Assembly (NCBI RefSeq): GCF_003148845.1
Contig: NZ_QGHA01000003.1
Span: 338,928 to 402,927, forward strand
Length of the DNA: 64,000 nucleotides
Origin: Mucilaginibacter oryzae
GTDB taxonomy: Bacteria > Bacteroidota > Bacteroidia > Sphingobacteriales > Sphingobacteriaceae
Direction of reading: 5' to 3'
Position 1 is the first letter of the stretch, and the number at the start of each line of letters is the position of its first letter. A program made the translations under genes and the position numbers. Under the pieces are notes generated by a model. That model searched no databases. It saw only the letters and a list, made by a program, of their open reading frames with translations, and was not told where the DNA came from. Below, piece by piece: positions 57,768-64,000 of this stretch.

Positions 57768-58247
57768 TTACTGGTTTTCGTATATATATTTTTGCATGCT
57801 GAAGTCGTCCGGGTATTCCTTTTGGGCTTTCTTTTTTGCTGCGTTATCGGGTATGCTTTGCATAAAGTCCTTCGCGGCGGCCTGCTCATCGTAAATATAT
57901 TTCTGCATACTGAAATCGTCCGGATACTTCTTTATCGCAAAAGCTTTCAAAGCAGCATCGGTAACCTTAGCCATGTTGAACTTGGCGGTCTTTTGCTCGT
58001 CATATACGTAAACCTGCATGCTGTAATCGTCGGGATATTTCTTTTCAGCAAAACGCTTAATTTCTGCATCAGCTACTCTTGTAATATAATTATAAGCTTT
58101 TTTTTGCTCGTTATAAATATAACGTTGCATCTCAGCATCGGTAGGGTATTTTTGTTTAGCGATAGACCAAAGTTTCGCTTCTATTGATTGTGCAAAACTG
58201 ACAGAACAAATGAGGAGTGCGGTAATCAGTGATAAGATTGGTTTCAT
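57768..58247 (-). CDS. Exported protein of four ~37-residue repeats
   Basis: 159 residues: signal peptide (1-19, SVSFAQ) followed by four copies of a unit centred on KKYPDDxSMQxYxYDEQ, with YP at 34, 71, 109 and 145 (spacing 37, 38, 36). Between cores lies a helical linker rich in Ala and Lys. The chain stops halfway into the last unit (YIYENQ). The first copy is the most divergent (YPTDAEMQRYIYNEQ). Copies 3 and 4 are nearly identical, suggesting recent duplication. I do not recognise a family; a helical-repeat binding protein in the periplasm is the most that can be said. Confidence 0.75.
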   Translation of the reverse strand: MKPILSLITALLICSVSFAQSIEAKLWSIAKQKYPTDAEMQRYIYNEQKKAYNYITRVADAEIKRFAEKKYPDDYSMQVYVYDEQKTAKFNMAKVTDAALKAFAIKKYPDDFSMQKYIYDEQAAAKDFMQSIPDNAAKKKAQKEYPDDFSMQKYIYENQ

Positions 58248-58709
58248 AAGGCTATTTTACTATTTAATCAAAAATAACAAAAATTTGTACTTCAGAGTAT
58301 TATAGTTGCACTAACTGCTTTTCTGACTCTCAGATATAATTTCAATATAAGTGTTTCGAAGCGAATGCTCTACCAGAACCGGATTTAAGGTAACGCTCAA
58401 ACTCATAAGCTTTATACCTATCATGAAAAGAACAGCACCAGTTTAATTTTAGGGGAAGATGAGACTTAGTTGCGGGCACATATCATTTTATATGCCGGGA
58501 AAACCTCTCCTTTAGATTTACAGTACATCCTACGTAATGCTTGCCGTTATTCAATTCAAGAATGTATACGTAATACCACATGCGAAAGGTTTAGTTAAGG
58601 CTAAAACAGAAAAATGCGGAATTTTCATCCAGCTTTTTCCATTTATCTTTTGATGCACTCACCGATAGAGAGCACAATTCCTTATTACTCGGGCGAAGCC
58701 CTCCTACGC
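58248..58709. other. Intergenic region with no recognised gene
   Basis: About 460 bases between the repeat protein and the tRNA-Ser pair. Nothing gene-like is seen. Confidence 0.35.
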
Positions 58710-58756
58710 AGCTACAGCGGATTTCATCCGCCATAGTCCGCTTCGGCGTGCGAAGG
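58710..58756. repeat. GC-rich REP-like hairpins next to tRNA-Ser
   Basis: GCGGAT-ttc-ATCCGC, followed by a second hairpin TCCGC-TTCG...CGAAG-GCGGA that ends inside the tRNA 3' end. In minus-strand sense this lies just after the tRNA and may also stop transcription. Confidence 0.5.
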
Positions 58757-58843
58757 CGGAGAGAGAGGGATTCGAACCCTCGGTACCGTTTCCAGTACGA
58801 CAGTTTAGCAAACTGTTCCTTTCGGCCTCTCAGGCATCTCTCC
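58757..58843 (-). tRNA. tRNA-Ser (anticodon GCT), copy 1
   Basis: The minus strand reads GGAGAGATGCCTGAGAGG, anticodon stem ACAGT/ACTGT with loop TTGCTAA (GCT), a long variable arm (CGTACTGGAAACGGTACC), T-arm GAGGGTTCGAATCCCTC, then TCTCTCC with discriminator G. The type-II variable arm confirms serine. Confidence 0.96.
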
Positions 58844-58895
58844 GGTTTTACCTGCTGCTCTTGTTTAAAACCACAAGCAGCTATAATGCAATAAA

Positions 58896-58916
58896 AAAAG
58901 CCCTTTGGGGGCTTTT
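58896..58916 (-). terminator. Terminator between the two tRNA-Ser genes
   Basis: AAAAGCCC (58896-58903) and GGGCTTTT (58909-58916) pair around a 5-base loop. In minus-strand sense it is followed by a T run (TTTTTTTAT). Confidence 0.8.
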
Positions 58917-58918
58917 GG

Positions 58919-59005
58919 CGGAGAGAGAGGGATTCGAACCCTCGGTACCGTTTCCAGTACGACAGTTTAGCAAACTGTTCCTTTCGGCCTCTCAGGCATC
59001 TCTCC
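58919..59005 (-). tRNA. tRNA-Ser (anticodon GCT), copy 2
   Basis: An identical 87-base copy of the tRNA-Ser at 58757-58843, including the long variable arm and GCT anticodon. Confidence 0.96.
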
Positions 59006-59092
59006 GTTTTGCTTTGTTAAGCTATTGTTTCCCTTTTTTCGGGGACTGCAAATATAGTAATTCAACTATCCCCTCAAAAAAAAATTACATTT

Positions 59093-61162
59093 TTAATAAT
59101 CTATCCGCACATGATAAATACTCATCAGCATCCGTTTAAAAATAGCTTTAATAGTTTCAATATCTTTTAACGTTATATTACTGTCTTTCAGCTGGTTTTG
59201 ATCAAGCTTATATTTTACAATCCGGTCAACCAAAACGCTGATGGATTCTTCATCAGGTTCTTTTAATGAGCGGGAGGCAGCCTCAACCGAATCGGCCAAC
59301 ATTAAAACAGCGCCTTCCTTGGTAAAAGGGATCGGTCCGGGATAGCGGAAAATATTCTCGTTGATAAATTTTTCGGGGAAATTTTTGAGCGACGACTGGT
59401 AAAAATAATCAACCCGGGTGTTGCCATGGTGTGTACGGATAAAATCGATCACCACTTCGGGCAGGTTTGCCTTGCGGGCCATTTCAATACCCTTGCTTAC
59501 GTGGCGGATGATGATCTGGGCGCTTTCTTCGTAAGGCAGCTTATCATGCGGGTTAAAACCGGATGCCTGGTTTTCGATAAAAAACAGCGGGTTTTCCATT
59601 TTACCGATATCATGGTACAAAGCCCCTGCCCTAACCAGCAGCGCGTTGCCGCCTACGGCATAAATAGCATTTTCGGCAAGGTTGGCTACCTGCAACGAGT
59701 GCTGAAATGTGCCCGGGGCGCTAAAGGCCAGTTCGCGCAGCAGGGGCGCGTTGGTATTGGTAAGTTCAATGAGCGTAATTTCGGATGTGATGGCAAAAAC
59801 CTTCTCAAACAGGTAGATCAGCGGGTAGGCCAGCAGGGTAAGCAGTACGCTTACCACAAAGGGCAAAAACTCCATCCAGTCGATATTCATAAAATCGCCT
59901 TCGCGCACAAAGGTGATCCCTAAAAAGGCCACAAAATAGTTAAATATGATAATTACTGCCGAGATGAGGAACTGCTCGCGGCGCACCAGGTTTTTAATGC
60001 TGTAGATAGATACCATACCCGCCGTGATCTCGTAATAAGCAAACTCGAAGCTGTTGGGCACAAAAAAACCGGCCATCAGCACCACAAGCATATGGATATT
60101 GAGGGCCAGGCGGGTATCAAACAAAATACGGATAATGATGGGCACTATACAGTAAGGTATATAGTATAAATTGGTAGGGAACTGCAGCTTGATGGCCAGG
60201 CTCAGGGTAGACAGCATAGCGGTAATCACCAGCAAAATAAGCCCCACCAACCTGTTATCCGCATAAATATCCTTGCGGAACAGGTATAAAAATATCATAA
60301 GCAGGGTAATGGCTATCCCCACCAAAAAAAACTGGCCCAACAGCACCAGGTTACGGTTGCCGTTTACCCGGGCGTTATCTTCAAAGGCTTTTTTAAACGA
60401 TTCGAGCTTTTGGTAAACATCATCATTAACCACCGAGCCTTTGTAAACAATCACCTCGCCTTTTTGCACCATGCCGCGGGTTACCGAAAGGCCGTCAACC
60501 ACCTCCTTCTCCAGCCTTGAGGTAAGGTTATTATCATAGCTCAGGTTGTTTTGCAGGCGGTTGCTGACCAGGTCGAGCAAAAAGGCTTTATCCAGGTCGG
60601 TATGGCGGCTTAATACCTTATCGCAGTAAGCGAGCGCTTTTTCGCGGGTAAAAAGTTCGCCGGTGTTACGGTCGGTAGCTACGTTTTTATTCAGGATGCG
60701 CACCTGGTAATTTTCGGTTCCGCGCTGGTATTTGGCGTTAGGCTTAAAAACGCCGGTTTGGTAGATTTCGGCAAGCAGATCGGCCCCGGTTGACAGATAC
60801 TTTGATTTAAGCTTATCGTTCAGGCCCGAGTTATGCCACTTAATTTCCAAATCGCTTTTAAAACCATCTATCTGCGCGTTGCCCATGCCGGCATCAAGCT
60901 GGTAAATAGGCGTTACACTTAGCAGCGCCGATTTTTGATCGCTCATAATCTGCTGCGGTGTTTTCAATATGGCAAAGTTATAAGGCGATACCAGGTCTTT
61001 CTGGTTCCAGATGCGCCCTTTTTCGTGCTCGTAGCTAAATTTTGCCTGCTTGGGTAAAAAGTAAACAATAAGCGCGATACTGGCCAGTGTCATTAAATAT
61101 TTAACGTTACGGGCGTATTTGCGCAGCAAAGCCTTTTGGCGCGAAGTGGATAGTTTTGCCAT
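59093..61162 (-). CDS. Seven-transmembrane HD-domain phosphohydrolase (PgpH-like)
   Basis: 689 residues. One N-terminal membrane segment (29-41), an extracytoplasmic 7TMR-HDED-type region (about 50-290), a seven-helix membrane block (about 290-470), and a cytosolic HD domain (about 480-670). The HD domain shows HSLQVANLAENA, GALYHDIGKM (H/D metal pair), PYEESAQIIIRHVSKG, and DFIRTHHGNTRVDYFY. PgpH proteins hydrolyse cyclic di-AMP to pApA, and this is the likely reaction. It starts at an ATG at 61162 and lies divergent to the SPFH operon, with about 115 bases between them. Confidence 0.94.
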   Translation of the reverse strand: MAKLSTSRQKALLRKYARNVKYLMTLASIALIVYFLPKQAKFSYEHEKGRIWNQKDLVSPYNFAILKTPQQIMSDQKSALLSVTPIYQLDAGMGNAQIDGFKSDLEIKWHNSGLNDKLKSKYLSTGADLLAEIYQTGVFKPNAKYQRGTENYQVRILNKNVATDRNTGELFTREKALAYCDKVLSRHTDLDKAFLLDLVSNRLQNNLSYDNNLTSRLEKEVVDGLSVTRGMVQKGEVIVYKGSVVNDDVYQKLESFKKAFEDNARVNGNRNLVLLGQFFLVGIAITLLMIFLYLFRKDIYADNRLVGLILLVITAMLSTLSLAIKLQFPTNLYYIPYCIVPIIIRILFDTRLALNIHMLVVLMAGFFVPNSFEFAYYEITAGMVSIYSIKNLVRREQFLISAVIIIFNYFVAFLGITFVREGDFMNIDWMEFLPFVVSVLLTLLAYPLIYLFEKVFAITSEITLIELTNTNAPLLRELAFSAPGTFQHSLQVANLAENAIYAVGGNALLVRAGALYHDIGKMENPLFFIENQASGFNPHDKLPYEESAQIIIRHVSKGIEMARKANLPEVVIDFIRTHHGNTRVDYFYQSSLKNFPEKFINENIFRYPGPIPFTKEGAVLMLADSVEAASRSLKEPDEESISVLVDRIVKYKLDQNQLKDSNITLKDIETIKAIFKRMLMSIYHVRIDY

Positions 61163-61236
61163 TGATGTATTTAACCTGCCAAAAATAATATAAGTTTCTG
61201 TTATATGCAGTTTTTCTTGCTTTTGTGGAATTGATT

Positions 61237-61257
61237 ATGATATCTTTGTGATATCAT
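61237..61257 (+). promoter_or_regulatory. Promoter -7 box overlapped by an inverted repeat (SPFH operon)
   Basis: TATCTTTG (61241-61248) fits TAnnTTTG and lies 28 bases before the SPFH ATG, so transcription should start near 61255. ATGATATC (61237-61244) and its complement GATATCAT (61250-61257) straddle this box with a 5-base spacer. A protein on this palindrome would block the promoter. Confidence 0.65.
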
Positions 61258-61276
61258 TTTAAAATCAAACTAAATC

Positions 61277-62134
61277 ATGAATCCTGAAAAAATCATCAAC
61301 CCGCCGTCCGGCTTTGCTACATTTATTGTCTCGATGGTATTATTAATTGGTTCAGCACTGTTATTTGTACAGCAACAAATAGCCATTGCCATTATACTAT
61401 TGATCATCACCTTCGTCTTTTTGCTACCGGGCCTCATCATTGTAAACCCTAACGAATCTAAAGTGCTGACGTTTTTTGGCAAGTATATAGGTACCGTAAA
61501 AAAGGACGGCTTTTTTTGGGTTAACCCCTTTACCGTTAAAAAGAAGGTATCATTAAAGGCATTTAACCTGAACGGCCAGCAACTGAAAGTGAACGATAGC
61601 ATTGGTAACCCCATCGAAATTGCCGCTGTTATTGTTTGGCAGATTAAAGACACCGCCGCCGCCGTTTTCGCGGTTGAAAATTATATCCAGTATGTAAATA
61701 TCCAGAGCGAGGCCGCTGTGAGGCACCTGGCCAATACTTTCCCGTATGATAACCTGGAAGATGAAAACGCAACGATCACCCTGCGCGGCGGCGCCGACCA
61801 AGTAAGCGAAATGCTGGAAAGAGAATTAAACGAGCGCCTGAACCGTGCGGGCATTGAAGTGCTGGAAGCGCGGATCTCGCACCTGGCCTACGCACCCGAA
61901 ATTGCGCATTCCATGTTGCAGGTGCAGCAGGCATCGGCTATCATCGCGGCGCGCAAGCTGATTGTTGAAGGCGCGGTTGGCATGGTTGAAATGGCGCTGA
62001 ACAAACTATCCGAAAAAAACATTGTAGAGCTTGATGAAGAGCGTAAGGCGGCCATGGTGAGCAACCTTTTGGTGGTGCTTTGCGGAGATAAAGCTGTAAA
62101 CCCCGTTGTTAATACAGGTACCTTATACCACTAA
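61277..62134 (+). CDS. SPFH/Band-7 domain membrane protein
   Basis: 285 residues. Two hydrophobic segments (12-30 and 35-53) anchor the protein, followed by the SPFH core ([28 protein letters not shown] to about residue 200), including [18 protein letters not shown] and a helix-rich end ([36 protein letters not shown]). It forms large membrane-associated rings in relatives. It is first in an operon with an unknown protein (5 bases) and an Arc-type regulator (1 base). Confidence 0.93.
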   Translation: MNPEKIINPPSGFATFIVSMVLLIGSALLFVQQQIAIAIILLIITFVFLLPGLIIVNPNESKVLTFFGKYIGTVKKDGFFWVNPFTVKKKVSLKAFNLNGQQLKVNDSIGNPIEIAAVIVWQIKDTAAAVFAVENYIQYVNIQSEAAVRHLANTFPYDNLEDENATITLRGGADQVSEMLERELNERLNRAGIEVLEARISHLAYAPEIAHSMLQVQQASAIIAARKLIVEGAVGMVEMALNKLSEKNIVELDEERKAAMVSNLLVVLCGDKAVNPVVNTGTLYH

Positions 62135-62139
62135 CAGCC

Positions 62140-62667
62140 ATGGAATACTACAGAAATTTCGACCAGTTGCGAACCACGGGTCTGCCCGTAGTTAAACACG
62201 GATTTTGGCGACCGTGGTATGAACTTACCGACGGGCAGTTTACCTACGGCAAACTTACCTACACCAACGCTTTTAAAAGTTGTTGTTTACTGGAAACGGC
62301 AACCGGCAGCTGGAACATCAGGCGCAAAGGCCTGTTAAGCCGCAAGCTGGTTATAGAACAACCCGCCGGAGAAGAAATTGGCATGGTAGTACCGCAACGC
62401 TGGTGCCGCAAAATACAATTAAGCCTGAATAAGGGCTTTACGGCAACTTTTTTTAATAAAAAGGTTTTATCGCACAACTACACCTGGGTTAGCGACCAAT
62501 ATGGCGATATCCTGGTGGTGCAAACCAAATTCTGGAGCTGGAAACGTCCGTTTATAGTTCAGATTGAACCCGAAATGGCTAAAACGGTGCCCCACCTGCC
62601 ATTACTCGCCTTAATGGGCATTAATTTGGTATTACTTAAACAAGCCGAAGCTGCGGCCGTGAGTTGA
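62140..62667 (+). CDS. Unknown protein of the SPFH operon, possible tubby/LURP-like fold
   Basis: 175 residues, no signal. Beta-rich with one C-terminal hydrophobic segment (about 150-166, LPLLALMGINLVLL). The stretch TATGSWNIRRKGLLSRKLVIEQPAGEEIG, then QLSLNKGFTATFF, has the alternating strands and R-x-G turns of tubby/LURP-one-like beta-barrels, but that is a weak inference. Gene order SPFH, this gene, Arc suggests a set working at the membrane. Confidence 0.7.
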   Translation: MEYYRNFDQLRTTGLPVVKHGFWRPWYELTDGQFTYGKLTYTNAFKSCCLLETATGSWNIRRKGLLSRKLVIEQPAGEEIGMVVPQRWCRKIQLSLNKGFTATFFNKKVLSHNYTWVSDQYGDILVVQTKFWSWKRPFIVQIEPEMAKTVPHLPLLALMGINLVLLKQAEAAAVS

Positions 62668-62668
62668 T

Positions 62669-62845
62669 ATGGCGGAAAAGAAAGCATTTGTATTACGCAT
62701 TAACCCCGAAATGCTGAAAGAAATTGAAACCTGGGCAGCCGAAGAATTCAGGAGCACCAACGGCCAGGTAGAATACCTGCTGCAACAGGCTTTGCTGGCG
62801 CGAAAGAAGGGGGCGAAGAAGAAAGGGAAAGAGATTGGTGATTAG
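62669..62845 (+). CDS. Arc-family ribbon-helix-helix DNA-binding protein
   Basis: 58 residues: MAEKKAFVLRINPEMLKEIETWAAEEFRS, where the KAFVLRIN strand and the following helix-turn-helix (EFRSTNGQVEYLLQQAL) make a ribbon-helix-helix, then a basic KKGAKKKGK tail. It starts one base after the upstream stop. It is a candidate repressor of the operon through the palindrome over the SPFH promoter. The length is typical for Arc-like proteins. Confidence 0.88.
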   Translation: MAEKKAFVLRINPEMLKEIETWAAEEFRSTNGQVEYLLQQALLARKKGAKKKGKEIGD

Positions 62846-62945
62846 TGGTTAGAGGATGGACTTTAGGAAAATTGTCATCTAAATAAATCCAACCATTAAT
62901 AACACATAGGTTAACTAATCTCTAATCACTAACAACAAATCACTA
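62832..62945. repeat. Imperfect inverted repeat after the SPFH operon
   Basis: GATTGGTGATTAGTGGTTAGAG (overlapping the Arc stop) pairs with CTCTAATCACTAACAACAAATC at 62919-62940 with several mismatches. AATCACTAAC is also repeated directly 14 bases apart. Likely a non-coding repeat; a terminator role is possible. Confidence 0.4.
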
Positions 62946-62975
62946 ACTTTAGCCACCAATTTTAAAGCGAAACAC

Positions 62976-64000
62976 ATGAAAGAAGTAGTAATAGTAGCGG
63001 CAACCCGCACACCCATAGGCAGTTTCGGTGGTAGTTTGGCAGCCATCAGCGCCACACAACTGGGCGCCGCGGTCATTAAATCGGCAGTTGAAAAAGCGGG
63101 TTTACAGCCCGGTCAGGTGCAGGAAGTTTATATGGGGAATGTAATGTCGGCCAATATCGGGCAGGCTCCGGCTACCCAGGCGGCCATTTTCGCGGGCCTT
63201 CCCTACCTGCCTGCCACTACGGTTAATAAAGTTTGTGCTTCGGGCATGAAGGCCATTATGCTGGCCGCCCAAAGTATCGAGCTCGGCCAGAATGATATTG
63301 CTGTTGCCGGCGGCATGGAGAGCATGAGCAATGTGCCCTACTATCTTGATAAAGCACGTAACGGCTACCGGCTGGGCCATGGCGAGATAACCGACGGCCT
63401 GGTAAAAGACGGTCTTTGGGATGTTTATAACGACTACCACATGGGTTCGGCAGCCGAGCTTTGCGCTACCGACTGCAACATTACCCGCCAACAACAGGAT
63501 GCCTACGCCATCGAATCGTACAATCGTGCGCTGGCGGCCCAGGCGGCCGGAAAGTTTAAAGAGGAAATTACCCCCGTTGGCCTGAAAGATAAAAAAGGCG
63601 AGATCACCATGTTTACCGAAGACGAGGAACCGCGCGCGGTAAAATTTGAAAAGATCCCTACACTAAAACCTGTATTTAAAAAAGACGGAACTGTTACGGC
63701 AGCTAACGCCTCTACCTTGAACGACGGTGCGGCGGCCGTTGTACTGATGAGCTGGGAAAAAGCCGATGAGCTTGGCATTAAACCACTGGCCAGGGTTGTA
63801 TCATATGCCGACGCGCAACAGGCACCCGAATGGTTTACCACGGCACCCTCAAAGGCCCTTCCGCTGGCTTTGCACAGGGCAGGTTTGCAAACCGATGATA
63901 TTGATTTTTTTGAGATCAACGAGGCTTTTTCTGTGGTATCGATAGCCAATAACCAGCTTTTAAATATCGAACCCGCAAAAGTAAACGTTAACGGCGGGGC
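62976..64000 (+). CDS. Acetyl-CoA C-acetyltransferase (thiolase), C-terminus cut by window edge
   Basis: 341 residues are visible from the ATG at 62976. MKEVVIVAATRTPIGSFGG and the nucleophile C87 in VNKVCASGMKA mark a thiolase. GGMESMSNVPY, NASTLNDGAAAVVL, and FFEINEAFSVV follow in the usual order. The final GHP and CxG motifs lie beyond the window. It condenses two acetyl-CoA or cleaves 3-ketoacyl-CoA; biosynthetic versus degradative use cannot be told. It lies apart from the SPFH operon. Confidence 0.96.
   Translation, partial: MKEVVIVAATRTPIGSFGGSLAAISATQLGAAVIKSAVEKAGLQPGQVQEVYMGNVMSANIGQAPATQAAIFAGLPYLPATTVNKVCASGMKAIMLAAQSIELGQNDIAVAGGMESMSNVPYYLDKARNGYRLGHGEITDGLVKDGLWDVYNDYHMGSAAELCATDCNITRQQQDAYAIESYNRALAAQAAGKFKEEITPVGLKDKKGEITMFTEDEEPRAVKFEKIPTLKPVFKKDGTVTAANASTLNDGAAAVVLMSWEKADELGIKPLARVVSYADAQQAPEWFTTAPSKALPLALHRAGLQTDDIDFFEINEAFSVVSIANNQLLNIEPAKVNVNGG

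Noticed and set aside
1..64000. CRISPR arrays, insertion sequences, integrases or prophage
   Set aside because: No regularly spaced repeats and no transposase, integrase or phage structural proteins were found.

Overview
The window looks like chromosome from a Bacteroidota member, most likely Sphingobacteriaceae and close to Mucilaginibacter or Pedobacter. Supporting signs are a SusC/SusD/DUF1735 locus, TonB-dependent receptors with N-terminal carboxypeptidase-like domains, a propeller-type hybrid sensor, -7 boxes of the form TAnnTTTG, few Shine-Dalgarno sequences, several TTG/GTG starts, and duplicated tRNA genes. No insertion sequence, integrase, prophage or CRISPR array was seen. Family assignments rest on motif recognition by eye.

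Layout. 1-3.2 kb: a partial outer-membrane barrel protein with a kinase-like soluble part, then Dps (both minus strand). 3.9-12.6 kb: a tightly packed plus-strand operon for a CMP-activated ulosonic-acid-like sugar. It holds a GT-B transferase, an SpsF-type cytidylyltransferase, a split transketolase, a class-III aminotransferase, an SDR, a HAD-NeuB fusion, a fatty-acid-hydroxylase-type membrane enzyme and an SMR transporter. 12.9-15.0 kb: myo-inositol oxygenase and a divergent LacI regulator around a perfect 24-bp palindrome. 15.0-17.5 kb: a TonB-dependent receptor. 18-22.8 kb: a single-chain exonuclease-RecQ-UvrD-like protein of about 1600 residues. 23-27.3 kb: a GAF/multi-PAS hybrid histidine kinase. 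27.5-29.2 kb: an HxlR regulator divergent from an SDR and a SnoaL-like protein. 29.4-29.6 kb: two tRNA-Pro genes.

30.2-31.3 kb: a lipoprotein that resembles pepsin, with two DTG motifs. 31.3-32.7 kb: AT-rich non-coding DNA. 32.7-38.4 kb: the SusC/SusD/DUF1735 operon. 38.7-44 kb: small regulators, a fasciclin protein, exonuclease III, and a three-gene overlapping operon (trypsin-like protease, carboxypeptidase-like-domain protein, four-helix membrane protein). A frameshifted acyltransferase remnant follows. 44.4-51.1 kb: a PAS sensor kinase and a propeller hybrid sensor. 51.2-57.1 kb: a RibD/DHFR-fold protein, an (alpha/alpha)6 glycosidase, an AidA/PixA protein and a GH31 glycosidase. 57.8-59 kb: a 37-residue-repeat protein and two tRNA-Ser genes. 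59-64 kb: a PgpH-type HD phosphohydrolase, an SPFH/unknown/Arc operon with a palindrome over its promoter, and a partial thiolase.

The strongest candidates for undescribed biology are the transketolase-containing ulosonate operon, the nuclease-double-helicase protein, the pepsin-like lipoprotein, and the kinase-like/barrel fusion at the left edge.
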